Source: Symbiodinium natans (Eukaryota > Sar > Dinophyceae > Suessiales > Symbiodiniaceae). Taken from it: a stretch of DNA of 50,000 nucleotides. Below are positions 22,901-31,863 of this stretch, piece by piece. The stretch's first letter is position 1, and each line of letters starts with the position of its first letter. A program made the translations under genes and the position numbers. Below the pieces are notes generated by a model. That model made no database searches, had not been told where the DNA came from, and worked only from the letters and a program-made list of their open reading frames with translations. The stretch spans positions 87,501 through 137,500 of the forward strand of contig CAJNDS010002559.1 of the NCBI GenBank assembly GCA_905221605.1, in the 5' to 3' direction.

Positions 22901-25900
22901 AGGTTGGCCTCATGCATCCTGAACCAGATCCTCTTAAGCCCAATAAGGGAAAGCAGAAAACAAACAACGTTCTGCTTAGCTTCGGGTTTAGGGTTTAGGG
23001 TTTAGGGTCCAGGGTTTAGGGTTAGGGTTTAGGGTTAGGGGGTTTAGGGCGTAGGGTTTGGGGTGATCCCTTTTTGTTTGCTTGATGGGGTTCATAATGT
23101 TCGAACAAACACGTTGGAACGTCGGAACTTGCTTGGGGCTTTGCTGTTGAAGGTGTGGGGTTTGGGGGGCGAAGGGCTTTTCGGTGGGTGCGGGCGTTTT
23201 AGGGTTTTGGGGTTTGAGGGCTTGTTAAACCCGAAACCCTAAACCCTAAACCCCAAACCCTAAACCCTACACCCTGAACCCTGAACCCTAAACCCTAAAC
23301 CCTAAACCCTCAACCCTGAACCCTAAACCCTAAACCCTAAACCCCAAACCCTAAACCCTAAACCCTAAATCCTAAACCCTAAACCCTAAACCCTAAACCC
23401 TGAACCCTAAGTCGATGGATGTACCCACAACACCGCGAGTGTCAAGACGCAAATGATGGCGGGGTCACAGTTCTTGACCACGATGCTTCCCCCCTGATTC
23501 AGTGAAGGAGAGGCAAAGGGTACTGAGTACCTGTATGGGACACTTATCCAAACCATAGTAGGAATCCCATTGTAGAAACCCTACTTTCCACTATGTAGGT
23601 ACTTAGGACCCTTTGTGGGAGAGGCAAGCCCCACAACATAGGGGCCTGAATGATTCGAATCGGGATTTTTTGGGTGTTATTGTGGTTAAATGTTAGAGGG
23701 ACCATAAGGTAATACTAGTAGTAACTATTCCGACCCCTTTTTGCCCCAGACGCTAAACCAAACATTGAAGGGGGGCTAGGCCCGAGCCCACCCAGAGCAA
23801 GCTACATCACATGAAAATCTCTAGGAAAGGAAAAGCTACCAGTACTTGCGGTACATGTCCCTTTTTGGAGGAAACAGAAGTGTTTCTAGGGAAATGAAGA
23901 CCACACTAATTACTTCAATTCAAGAACTGGGCCCAGGGGTTTCGGAAGATGCTAGCTTAGGGCTCTCACGTGCTGTGTACCCAAATCCTTATATACCTGC
24001 GTCGGGAATAGTCTAGGAATCAAAAGGGTGTAGGGTTTAGGGTTGTGTACGACAAAGGGGGACGAGGGCCAGAGCGGGTTTGGGCAATCCACACCCAGAG
24101 CGGGTTTTGGGTTTAATCAGGGTTTAGGGTGTAAAATAGGGTTTTGGGTTTAGGGTTTACGATTTAGGGATTATGCGCATGGCTCCTCCATGCTGGCCAC
24201 GTAGTGGGACGTCAGCATCTCAGTGCCGATACGTGAAAGGAGAAATCGATCTAACCAAGGTTCCTGAGAGGTTTGCTTGGAGGGTTTAGGGTTTAGGGTT
24301 TAGGGTTTAGGGTTTAGGGTTTAGGGAAGTGGCTGAGTCTAAGCGGTTTACAGCTCAGGGCTTAGAGAATAGGGCGCCAGCTTGAAGGTGGTTTCTTCAG
24401 AACGCCCAACACATTCCCAGCTGAGGCAGACACAACTCTTGATGAGCACAGGCACTAGCACGAACTAGCCCACCCTGATGGGTTCGCAGGGGGCTTTGCG
24501 GTGATGGTATAGTAGGTTCTTGGGTAGGGTACCCCTACTCAACCTTAAACCCTAAACTCTGATGTGACACAGGAAGGGCTACTAGAAGGTCCTCTAGCCC
24601 CCATAAGCAACCCTTGCAACAAGGCCGTATAGGGGATGATCACAGGGTTTCATAGCCCGAGCTGGAGTGCACTCATCCTTTTAGGGTTTAGGGCTTAGGG
24701 CTTAGGGTTTAGGGTTTAGGGGTTTAGGGTTTTAGGGTTTAGGGTTCACTAGCAACGCTTGAGATTCTGGCAGGTGTCTAAGACGGACTCAGGGATCGCG
24801 AGGCCTTTCTCACGCAGTTCGAGGACGGCCTGGTGAGAAGTGGGCTCAGGGCATGAAGTGAAGCAGAAGCCCTCAACCCTCAACCCTCAACCCTCAACCC
24901 TAAACCCTAAACCCGAAACCCTAAACCCTAACCCCAGGCTCAGGCCGCAAAGTCCCAGATTCTCACCCTCCAATGCCCTATGGAACTCTACCGAAATCCC
25001 CTAGGCTCTGACTGCCCGAAACCCTGAAATCCGGTTTCGTGTTCAGGGTTTAGGGGGTTAAGGGTTTAATGGGTTTTGGGTCTAGGGGTTTCGGGGGTTT
25101 AGGTTTAGGGTTTAGGGTTTAGGGTTTAGGGTTTAGGGTTTAGGGTTTAGGGTTTAGGGTTCGGGTTTAGGTTTTAGGGTTCATAGGGTTTAGAGACCCT
25201 TGGACCCTGAAGAGCTGAACCCCTTACACCCGAAAACCTCAAGCCAAAGCCTTGAACTGAAGGTGCAGTACATAAACTCTACTTCAATGGACCCTGAAGT
25301 TACCCTAAACGCTAAACCCTAAACCCTAAACCCTAAACCCTAAACCCTAAACCCTAAACCCCAAACCCTTAACCCTAGACCCAAGCCTGCGACCAAAACA
25401 GGTCCCAGTCCAAGGGCAGAGTCCCTTAAGACGACCCTGTGCAGATGACATCGAAAAGATCAGGTCGTACAGGGTGGGGCCCCCTAGTTATAAGTAGAGT
25501 TATAAGGGCCCTAAATTGGGTTATAAGGACCCTAAGTTAGGTTATAAGTCCCTTAACTACAGTTAGTATAGTAAGGGGGCCCCACCCTGTAGGAGACCCT
25601 GATTCCTACAACGTACCCTGCATGACCCATGCTATATGTGTGTATATACACATCTCATATACTCCTTGTTTACCTTAAGTCCCAAAATAGCCCCCATAAC
25701 GCCCCCAAAACCCCAAACCATCAACCCTGGGAACCCTTTAGTCCCCTAAAACCCACACCCGAAACCCAAAACCCTAAACCCTCAACATCTAGCAACCCTT
25801 TTTGGACCCTAAACCCCAAATCCTAAACCCTAAACCCTATACTCTAAACCCCTAAACCGTAACGGCCTCCATGAGCAAAGGCACCGCACCCTGCAGTCTC

Positions 25901-28900
25901 TGTTTCGCCCTGTTGAGGCCGCTGTGCTTACGGGCGAGGTTTTCGGGTTTAGGGTTTGGGGTCCCTAAACCCTAAAGCCTAAACCCTATAAACCCAATAC
26001 CTTGAACCCTGAACCCTAAACCCTATAAACCCTAAACCTTAAGCCCAAAACCCTAAACCCTAAACTAACCCTAAACCCTAAACCCCAAACCCGAAACCTT
26101 AACCCCAGCACCGCCTCAGACAGAAGTGTTTGCGAGAAACCCTATTACACCTCCAAACCCCCAGGGCCGAAACCACCTGCTTTTGCAGGTTTAAGGATTC
26201 TGGTTTAGGGTTTTGGCTTTAGGGTTTAGGGGCACTTGGGGGCTCCACCCCTAAGCATAGAATGCTGGCCGGCTGGCTCACGCCTCTAAGGGTTTAGGGT
26301 TGAGGGTTAGGGCATCTAGGCAATCAAGAAAACCCCAACTCCTGAACCCTAAGCCATAACACAAAGGGTATCTAGGCAATCTATGGTCGATAGTTTCGGA
26401 GAAACTTCGTAGCCCAGTAACCATATTATGATAAGGGCACCCTTTTTTGGGTTGGCTACTTTAGAAGGGAGCCCATAACCAAAAAAGGGTAAAGGGTACC
26501 ACTGGGCTACTAATTAAGGAAAACAGCATGTGGGCAACTCTTTGGGACAGTTTGCGGCGAAAGACCACAAGAAGGCAGGGAGTGCGTGACGAAGAACATG
26601 AAAGGGCCCTTTCATAATACCAGCGAAAAAGGATAATGCTGTAGCCCTAAGCCGCATACCTAGAGTAACCTGTATACCCTTAAAAGAGGAAACGATGCGA
26701 CAAAATCCGGTACATGTCCATTCTTGAGGACACAAAGGTTACTCCAGATAGGTAGCCCTAAACCCTACACCCGAACCCTAAACCCTAAACCCCAAACCCC
26801 AAACCCTAAACCCTAAACCCCAAGCCCTGCAGGCTGCACCGGGGCCTCGTGACAGCATCGGTCAGCGTCTTTAAGTCGCTTTCCTGCAAAGGCCCAAAGA
26901 ACACTTCAACCCTAAACCAGCCCTGCAACCTACAGACCATCACACCACATAACCCTGAACCCTGAACCCTGAACCCTAAACCCTAAACCCTAAACCCTAA
27001 ACCCTAAACCCTAATTAAACCCTAAACCCAAACCCTAAACCCTAAACCCTAATCCCCCCCGTTAAGCCCCAACTCCCCAGAAACTAGAAACGCCAACCTC
27101 CACACCCCAAAACGCCCCCCCTTCCACTCATAAACCCTGCAATCCCTGAAGCCTATACCCTAATGTTGGCCCCGCTTTAGTGTAGGTGGTCGCTATTAAG
27201 CGTTTCCTCCATAAAACTTATAGAGACCCCCCAACTATGCGAAGTTCGCGGCCCGGGGATGAAGGGTGGGGGCCGGGGAGCTAAAAATCAACAATAGTCT
27301 TGAGTAAGAAACTCCGGAATTTCCTGGTCTCCGGCTTTATGCAAATTCTTTTTAAACAATTTCATTACGAAACAGGCCCCAGCACAATTTTAAGGAGTAA
27401 GTAGCCCGCAAGCTGCTCTGATTTGTTGTTTTTGTCAAGTGTTTCGGCTACCCGCATTAGTCCGCAGCCCCCCCCCAAAGCCTGGAAAGCTTAGACCTCA
27501 AGCCTCAGGTCTTCGCATCAATCCTCGACCCTACCCGCCCCACAACCCAGGTTGTAGAGGATCCGCGAAAACCCCAAAATTCGGGACCTCTGGACATTAA
27601 AGCGAGTCCAACATTATAACCGTCAACCCTGGACCCAAATCCCTAAACCCGAAACCCCGAAACCCCGAAAACCCCTAAACCCTGAAACCCCTCAACCCCT
27701 CAACCCCTAACCCCTAAACCTTTAACCCCAAACCCCAAACCCGCTCAAACTGCCCCCTCCACCCTCAACCCCTAAACCCCTCAACCCCTAAACCCTCAAC
27801 CCCAAACCCAAAACCCCTCAAACTGCCCCCTCCACCGCCTCATCTGTCTGGAGGTCTATGAGTCTCAGGTCGCTAAAACCTCAGGCTTTTCAGTTTCCAC
27901 GGCTGCCCCCTCCCCCCTCCCCTCCACCGCCACCCGGTTCAGGGTGTTTGGCTTTTGGGTTGGGGGTTTAGGCTGTAGATTTTACCCCTAAACCCCGAAG
28001 CCATAACCCTCCAGGCACAAGCTTTTTTGAGGCTCCGTTTTTGAAAAGGAGGGTAGTCAGAAGCCGCAAGCGCACCTTTCGAGGTCTTTAGGGTTCACAT
28101 GGTTCGCTTAGAGCTTATATACGAGGTTGAACCGATAGCCTAGGATATGAACGGGAATCATAGAGAGCCAAAGAACGGCCTCGAGTTTTTATAGGGTTCT
28201 TAAAGGGGGGGGGGGGAGTTCAAGGGAGGTATGTAACCCAAGCCCCAATACTTGCTAAGGCTCCCCTATTCTTCCCTAAGCTCCCTAAGGTACCTACCCC
28301 CGATGAACTCCCCTCCCTTAAGAACCTTAAAAAATTTGGTCAGGACCCAAAACCCCTAAACCCTGTTTAAGTCTCAGGATAGCCCGGTCACCTAGACGAG
28401 TGGTCTTGGGCTGAAATGCTAACCCTAAACCCTAAACCCTAAACCCTAAACCCTAAACCCTAAACCCTAAACCCTAAACCCTAAACCCTAAACCCTAAAC
28501 CCTAAACCCTAAACCACCACCTAGTATCCCACGTCCCTGCAACCAACGCCTCGCCACACAAGCAGCGATTATGACGAACGCATACCTTTGTGAATCGCTA
28601 CGCCCGGTTTAGGGTTTAGGGTTCAGGGCTTAGGGTTTAGGGGTTGAACCAGGCCCGGAACGTCTTACCTTGAGCAGCCTCATACAGGCCCGAACACTCT
28701 ACCCGGTTTGGGGTCTCAGGGCTTATCAAGGTTGTGCCCTGGGTGGTCACCCACAAGACCTCAAAACTGTCGGGGGGGCTTCGGCAAGTTGGGAGTTTAC
28801 TCGAACCCCTCAACCCTAGACACAACACAAGCCTAAACAACTTGTTTTCACCGAATTCTCGTTTCTTGTTCTGGAAGAGACAGTGCACACACATATATCC

Positions 28901-31863
28901 CAACGTACACACGGTAAAACCTAAACCCTAAACCCTATATAAACCCTAGACCCTGAACGCGAAACCCTAAGCCCTAAACCCTAAACCCAAACCCTAACCC
29001 TAAACCCTAAACCCTAAACCCTAAACCCTAAACCCTAAACCCTAAACCCCAAGCCGGGACACTCTGAAAGTAGAGGTATCTCAGCTTGACCAGGTCTTGC
29101 GACTCCCTCCTCGGTTCGACTTGAAGGGGTTTGGGGTTTAGGGGTTTAGGGTTTAGGGTTTAGGGTTTAGGGTTTAGGGTTTAGGGTTTAGGGTTTAGGG
29201 TTTAGGGTTTAGGGTTTAGGGTTAGGGGTTTAAGGGTTTAAGGGTTTAAGGGTTTAAGGGTTTAGGGGTTTAGGGGTTCAGGGTTTCGCGTTTAGGGTTT
29301 AGGGTAATCACCCAAAGTGTGTAAAAGAATGGTCCGTCTTTGTAATGGGCTTCCGGCATGTTTTTTGCATATTGGCGGCCCAGGTAGATGCAAAGCACAC
29401 CCCGATGCTAGCATCAGTCTCCTGTAGTGCTAGTCGTAGCTACAAAGCTCCGTAATCACCTTCGATTTGGGGTCCGACCTGGACCCTTTCTTGTCGTGGT
29501 TCCTCTTTTGAATACCTATTTCATGTCATGACCTGGCAGAAGAGGATAAGGTGCACCCAAAATGGCAGCTACAATCTCAGGGTCCGGGTAAGGAAGCCGT
29601 CTGCTTCTTTAGCTGGCGCCCTTACAGTCTCTCAACAGCAGGACTTTCACTTTGGCGCACCTGCCTAAACATGAACAAAAGTTGAATGAAGGTTTTGGTT
29701 TTGGTCCCCATGAAGCAGCCCATTAAACACGACAAGTCTAAAGCTTCTTTCCATGAACAAAACGGGGCTCTCCATGTCTTGGCCATACATCCCGCCACCC
29801 AGCTCACCGCCCGAAAACCTAAGCCCTGAACCCCCACGTTGAGGCTTCAGGACTTCGGGTTTAGGGCTTACGAATTAGGGCCGAGGGCTTTACGAATTTG
29901 GGGAGGGGGGGAAGGTGTCCTTGTGAAAACGCGATCCGAACCCTAAAGGAAAGTGAATAAGACCCTAAACCCTAAACCCTAAACCCTAAACCCTAAACCC
30001 TAAACCCTAAACCCTAAACCCAAACCCTAAACCCTAAACCCTAAACCCCGAGGGCCACGATTATCTCAAGTGGCCAATCCGGGATTTCTTCGATCTGGCG
30101 AATTCGCTTGGCAAAGCGGATGGGAAGCTCCTGGAGATGGCAGAAGGTCTAGGGCTTAGGGTTTAGGGTTTGGGGGTTAGGGTTTCGGGTTTACGGTTTC
30201 GGGGTTTAGGGGTTTAGGGGTTTTAGGGGTTTAGGGGTTTAGGGGTTTAGAGGTTTAGGGGTTTAGGGGTTTAGGGGTTTAGGGGTTTAGGGGTTTAGGG
30301 GTTGAGAGCAGAACCTTGAACAACCAGCCCCTACCTGCTCTCTAGTAGAGGTAAGGCCCCTAAGCATGCTAGCCCGGAACCCCAGCCCCTGAACCCTAAA
30401 CCCGAACCCCAAACCCTAAACCCCGAACCCTAAACCCCAAACCCTAAACCTTAAACCCCAACCCTAAACCCTAAACCCCAACAGCCCTAAAAGCCGAAGC
30501 CGTCGAACGTGCGCAAAGGGCTCCCGGTTCGCCAGCTCGGCCACCTGTCTCCTGAAAAGATGAGGGTTTAGCGTTTCGGCTTTCGCCCTAAGCCCTAAGC
30601 CCTAAGCCCTAAGCCCTGAGCCCTAAACCCTAAACCCTAAACCCTAAACCCTAAACCCTAAACCTTATAAACCCTAAACCCTAAACCCTAAACCCTAAAC
30701 CCTAAACCCCAAACCCCAAACCCTAAACCTGGGGTCTTAGGCTCATGATCCAGCTTCCGTGGTTTTGGGGTTTAGGGCTTAGGGCTTTTGAGGCTGTCTT
30801 ACTTCCCTTAGAAGAATTGAAAAGGGTTTAGGGTTTAGGGTTTAGGGTTTAGGGTTTAGGGTCTAGGGTTTAGGGTTTAGGGTTTAGGGTGTTTGATATT
30901 CGCCTGGGTTGTAGATGAAAATGTCCAAACAAGCTAGCACCGAAACCAAGTGTGTCCCCCAAGAAGCTGTAAAATGACAACCGAGCTGAAGAAAATTGAT
31001 CCAACACATCCCTAACGGCGAGAAGTCAAGATACTTAAACCTCTTCCTTGACAGCATGTCATTCTGAACTTGCAAAGATATTTGTCTAAAAAACTCGGCA
31101 CATCATAAAGATCCGCCTCAGCAACAACCCGGGAAGCCCCTAAGCCCCTAAACCCTAAACCCTAAACCCTAAACCCTAAACCCTAAACCCTAAACCCTAA
31201 ACCCTAAACTTCGGGAAGCCCCAATAAGGAGGAGGAGGAGGAGGCCCCATGGGGAACTTGAAATTACAAAACGAAAAACATCCGTCATCACGTTTCGGTC
31301 AAATCGTTCTCGGGACCCAAACCCTACCTGGGACTCTATCTACCTACAGCTTAGAAGTAACTCCCCTGAATTAGTGGTAGGAACCCATGAAGCTGTAGGT
31401 AAAGAGGGTCCCAGGTATATATTTTCCCTAAACCCTAAACCCTAAACCCTAAACCCTAAACCCTAAACCCTAAACCCTAAACCCTAAACCCTAAACCCTA
31501 AACCCTAAACCCTAAACCCTAAACCCTAAACCCTAAACCCTAAACCCTCACGCCTTGGACTCTGGACCTGCTTTACTTGTTGACGTGCAGGGCACGGCTT
31601 GGGACCTGAAGCCCTCTAAATCCCAAACCCCAAAAGTCCCTGGAATTAAACTAAACAGACCCCAAACCCTGAACCGTAAAGCCAAAAACTTAGTTTAAAC
31701 TAACCCTAAACCCTAAACCCCAAACCCTAAACCCTAAACCCCAAACCCTAAACCCTAGACCCTAGACCCCCGAAAATTCCGAAACCCCAACACCCACATC
31801 TTCGGACGTGCCGCGGCGTGGCCGCAAGGACTTGGCACAAAGACAGTGGAGTTGCCCCCTGGT
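14770..31863 (-). CDS. BCKDK: mitochondrial BCKDK/PDK-family protein kinase, about 20 exons (gene span)
   Basis: Kinases of this family sit in the mitochondrial matrix and phosphorylate the E1 subunit of branched-chain alpha-ketoacid or pyruvate dehydrogenase, switching it off. Twenty minus-strand exons (listed separately) join in phase and reproduce the family order: the N-terminal helical domain with QELPIR..A.RI, an LY..S segment exactly 14 residues after the IP as in BCKDK, RFLLSRIG.EML.SHYVA, then the GHKL ATPase domain with N box ELLKNSARAT, DLAGGI, YSTA, GYGVGLPLSRLYA and YLGGSLHL. YLGGSL and the SH..A motif fit BCKDK better than classical PDK (YFGGDL). The 5' and 3' ends are uncertain: the exons at 31,808, 30,477 and 30,335 rest on weaker similarity, and the stop codon was not located. 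Introns hold telomere-like arrays and MITE-like elements. Confidence 0.88.
15010..15053 (-). CDS. kinase exon: YLGGSLHLMSMPGE
   Basis: Encodes YLGGSLHLMSMPGE and the first base of a Gly codon, equivalent to YLGGSLQLQSLQGIG of BCKDK. The acceptor is ccgag|G. The donor is most likely GC (GGAAG|gcgctt). Reading through instead gives a Ser/Gly tail that is not family-like. Confidence 0.9.
15777..15816 (-). CDS. kinase exon: G2 box GYGVGLPLSRLYA
   Basis: Encodes YGVGLPLSRLYA; the Gly before it is split with the previous exon. This is the diagnostic G-[FY]-G-x-G-L-P-x-S-R-x-Y-A motif of BCKDK/PDK. The following Gln codon is split CA|G, which sets a GA donor (GCTCA|gaacct) and AG|G acceptor. Confidence 0.95.
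16284..16334 (-). CDS. kinase exon: lid to G2 (EDNRSDVWEHQGTPLA)
   Basis: Encodes EDNRSDVWEHQGTPLA plus the first base of a Gly codon. It is the acidic ATP-lid segment ending P-L-A-G as in PDKs. The Gly codon is completed by GC of the next exon only if the donor is GC (GGCCG|gccctc). Confidence 0.9.
17012..17093 (-). CDS. kinase exon: G1 box and YSTA
   Basis: Encodes DLAGGIPFEVADRVWSYTY and then STAEAWST. It matches S-D-x-G-G-G-I...W-x-Y-x-[YF]-S/T-T-A. The G1 motif here is D-L-A-G-G, with Ala in place of the first Gly; the invariant Asp is kept. Acceptor gtgcag|G, donor ACAT|gtagtt. The next two bases complete a Tyr codon. Confidence 0.93.
17769..17843 (-). CDS. kinase exon: IVVTVSANSGQVAIRIQ
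   Basis: Twenty-five codons ending AARIVVTVSANSGQVAIRIQ. This is the pair of beta strands before the G1 box (VVITIANN..VDLIIRIS in BCKDK). The next conserved residue, Asp of G1, begins the following exon, which fixes the donor as GA (CAG|gagact). Confidence 0.9.
18299..18429 (+). repeat. TTTAGGG array in a kinase intron
   Basis: About 18 nearly perfect heptamers, in the intron 3' of the N-box exon. Other large intronic arrays of the kinase: 15,067-15,160, 18,050-18,140, 20,040-20,125, 22,258-22,330, 22,790-22,850, 23,233-23,410, 25,100-25,160, 28,422-28,512, 29,140-29,225, 29,963-30,046. Confidence 0.9.
18447..18540 (-). CDS. kinase exon: N box (ATP/Mg binding)
   Basis: Encodes LLKNSARATIETASNQAEI and then ESRPSLGLLTEW. 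With the previous exon this gives the N box E-L-L-K-N-S-A-R-A-T, whose Glu and Asn bind Mg-ATP in GHKL kinases (KNAMRAT in human BCKDK). The acceptor ccgag|G directly follows telomere-like sequence. The donor is TGG|gtctgg. Confidence 0.93.
19362..19404 (-). CDS. kinase exon: FTYVPKYLYYMVLE
   Basis: Encodes FTYVPKYLYYMVL; the split Glu codon is finished by the next exon. It corresponds to F-P-[FY]-[IV]-P-x-x-L-x-Y-[IM]-x-x-E at the start of the N box. Acceptor cttcccag|GT, donor TTGGA|gtttct. Confidence 0.9.
20611..20700 (-). CDS. kinase exon: ETVHIKVE strand
   Basis: Encodes ETVHIKVETLPSANTAEG and an 11-residue Ser/Arg-rich tail, from cctgtgag|GT to CATCAG|gtttgg. The first part fits the A-P-x-V/I-x-V/I strand before the F-P-x-[IV]-P segment. 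A shorter version using a GC donor after ETLP is also in phase, so the 3' end of this exon is uncertain. Confidence 0.6.
22058..22181 (+). mobile_element. family B MITE, 124 bp, TA-flanked
   Basis: Starts TACAGGGTGGGGCCCCC and ends with its inverse GGGGGCCCCACCCTGTA, with internal ttataacc/cttagggtcctt repeats. Four copies of 124-125 bp: here, 25468-25591 (inverted), 38285-38408 and 44881-45005. Each is flanked by TA, consistent with a TA target duplication. Divergence is only a few bases, implying recent spread. It has no coding capacity. Confidence 0.85.
22899..22932 (-). CDS. kinase exon: RIWFRMHEANL
   Basis: A 34-base exon that supplies RIWFRMHEANL plus one base, continuing the A-R-x-x-C/F-x-x-x-x-G helix of the family. 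The donor is GA (CTAG|gaaacg). The leftover G joins GT of the next exon to make Gly, giving ANLGETVHIKV. Confidence 0.6.
23434..23493 (-). CDS. kinase exon: GGSIVVKNCDP
   Basis: Exactly 20 codons from ctgaatcag|GGG to GCG|gtgttg, encoding GGSIVVKNCDPAIICVLTLA. It aligns with the V-G-x-I-x-x-x-x-S/D-P-x-x-I strand-helix that opens the ATPase domain in BCKDK/PDK. Phase 0 in and out. Confidence 0.8.
24186..24250 (-). CDS. kinase exon: RFLLSRIG..ML.SH
   Basis: Encodes RFLLSRIGTEMLTSHYVAS followed by ME. It is a clear match to the family helix F-L-D-R-F-Y-L-S-R-I-G-I-R-M-L-x-x-[QH]-H; SHYVA resembles BCKDK THHLA. The acceptor is ttggttag|AT. To stay in frame with the next exon the donor must be GA (GAG|gagcca). 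An alternative acceptor 19 bases upstream at cctctcag would add EPWLD but breaks phase with the previous exon. Confidence 0.85.
24757..24829 (-). CDS. kinase exon: ELREKG helix
   Basis: From caccag|GCC to AAGC|gttgct. It encodes AVLELREKGLAIPESVLD and then TCQNLK with high G/C third positions, continuing the G-V-x-E-L-R-E helix of the family. One base is left over and completes a His codon with the next exon. Confidence 0.8.
25468..25591 (-). mobile_element. family B MITE copy
   Basis: Inverted copy of the 124-bp element at 22,058, in a kinase intron between the 25,858 and 24,829 exons. Confidence 0.85.
25858..25926 (-). CDS. kinase exon: QGAVPLLMEAV helix
   Basis: Twenty-three codons, cccgtaag|CAC to ACG|gtttag, encoding HSGLNRAKQRLQGAVPLLME and then AVT. 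It aligns with the D/N-V-V-P-x-M/L-A-x-G-V helix that precedes the phosphoacceptor-like His helix in this family. Phase 0 in and out. The donor is telomere-motif derived. Confidence 0.75.
26819..26883 (-). CDS. kinase exon: KDAD segment
   Basis: Begins with GA, completing a Gly codon after tttgcag|, and encodes KRLKDADRCCHEAPVQPAGL and a final Gly before GGG|gtttag. It aligns with the I-K-D-x-A-D-E-x-x-x-C region of BCKDK. Phase agrees with both neighbours. The donor is inside telomere-like repeat. Confidence 0.6.
28188..28330 (+). mobile_element. family E element
   Basis: Starts gggttcttaaaggggggg and ends ccctcccttaagaacctt, so the ends are inverse; the interior is rich in ccctaagctccctaagg. 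Right-end fragments recur at 41180-41245 and 41295-41347. Confidence 0.65.
29048..29084 (-). CDS. kinase exon: LRYLYFQS
   Basis: Encodes LRYLYFQSVPAW plus one base, from ggtcaag|CTG to TTGGG|gtttag. It matches the V-x-x-[LW]-Y-x-x-[AS]-F segment of BCKDK/PDK in both sequence and spacing. The donor again lies in a telomere-motif array. The preceding 962-bp intron contains 600 bp of repeat-free sequence with exon-like open frames that do not fit the kinase. Confidence 0.7.
30047..30130 (-). CDS. kinase exon: ELPIR helix of the regulatory domain
   Basis: Exactly 28 codons from ctccag|GAG to GGG|gtttag. It encodes ELPIRFAKRIRQIEEIPDW and then a hydrophobic run ending VALG. This is the BCDHK_Adom3 signature E-L-P-[IV]-R-x-A-x-R-I followed by an LP/IP turn. 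The donor gtttag is the first heptamer of a telomere-motif array. Spliced to the next exon, 14 residues separate IP from LY, the same count as in human BCKDK. Confidence 0.85.
30196..30303 (+). repeat. TTTAGGGG octamer array
   Basis: About 13 units of TTTAGGGG, an octamer variant, in the intron between the STREQ and ELPIR exons. A related nonamer, GGGTTTATA, occurs at 38,040-38,090. Confidence 0.85.
30335..30368 (-). CDS. kinase exon: STREQ before ELPIR
   Basis: Short exon, gctag|C to CAG|gtaggg, encoding MLRGLTSTREQ in the frame that runs into ELPIR of the next exon. The resulting STREQ-ELPIR matches the family pattern x-x-Q-E-L-P-[IV]-R (YLQQELPVR in human BCKDK). Phases 1 in, 0 out agree with both neighbours. 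Confidence 0.6.
30477..30551 (-). CDS. kinase exon: N-terminal helix
   Basis: Acceptor tcttttcag|G, donor TTGGG|gtttag at the edge of a CCCTAAA array. It encodes a 24-residue basic helix (RQVAELANREPFAHVRRL and following) with strongly G/C third positions. It leaves two bases that complete a Gly codon with the next exon. The position suits the first helices of the regulatory domain, but sequence similarity is weak. Confidence 0.5.
31325..31417 (+). mobile_element. family D element
   Basis: Inverted ends (c)ctgggactctatctacctacagctt...gctgtaggtaaagagggtcccagg. A diverged copy lies at 4762-4850. Confidence 0.7.
31425..31547 (+). repeat. CCCTAAA array
   Basis: About 17 perfect heptamers directly following a family-D element. 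Other long CCCTAAA blocks outside the kinase are at 43,750-43,872 and 47,445-47,560. Confidence 0.9.
31808..31863 (-). CDS. kinase exon: TPLSL segment
   Basis: Encodes QGATPLSLCQVLAATPRH between ctcgcag| and CAC|gtccga. The TPLSLCQVL part resembles the P-x-T/S-L-x-Q-L-L motif near the N-terminus of BCKDK/PDK proteins. Phase in 2, phase out 0. Exons between this and 30,551 were not placed with confidence; a short VPSRALH segment near 31,570 and a segment near 31,050 are candidates. Confidence 0.5.
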
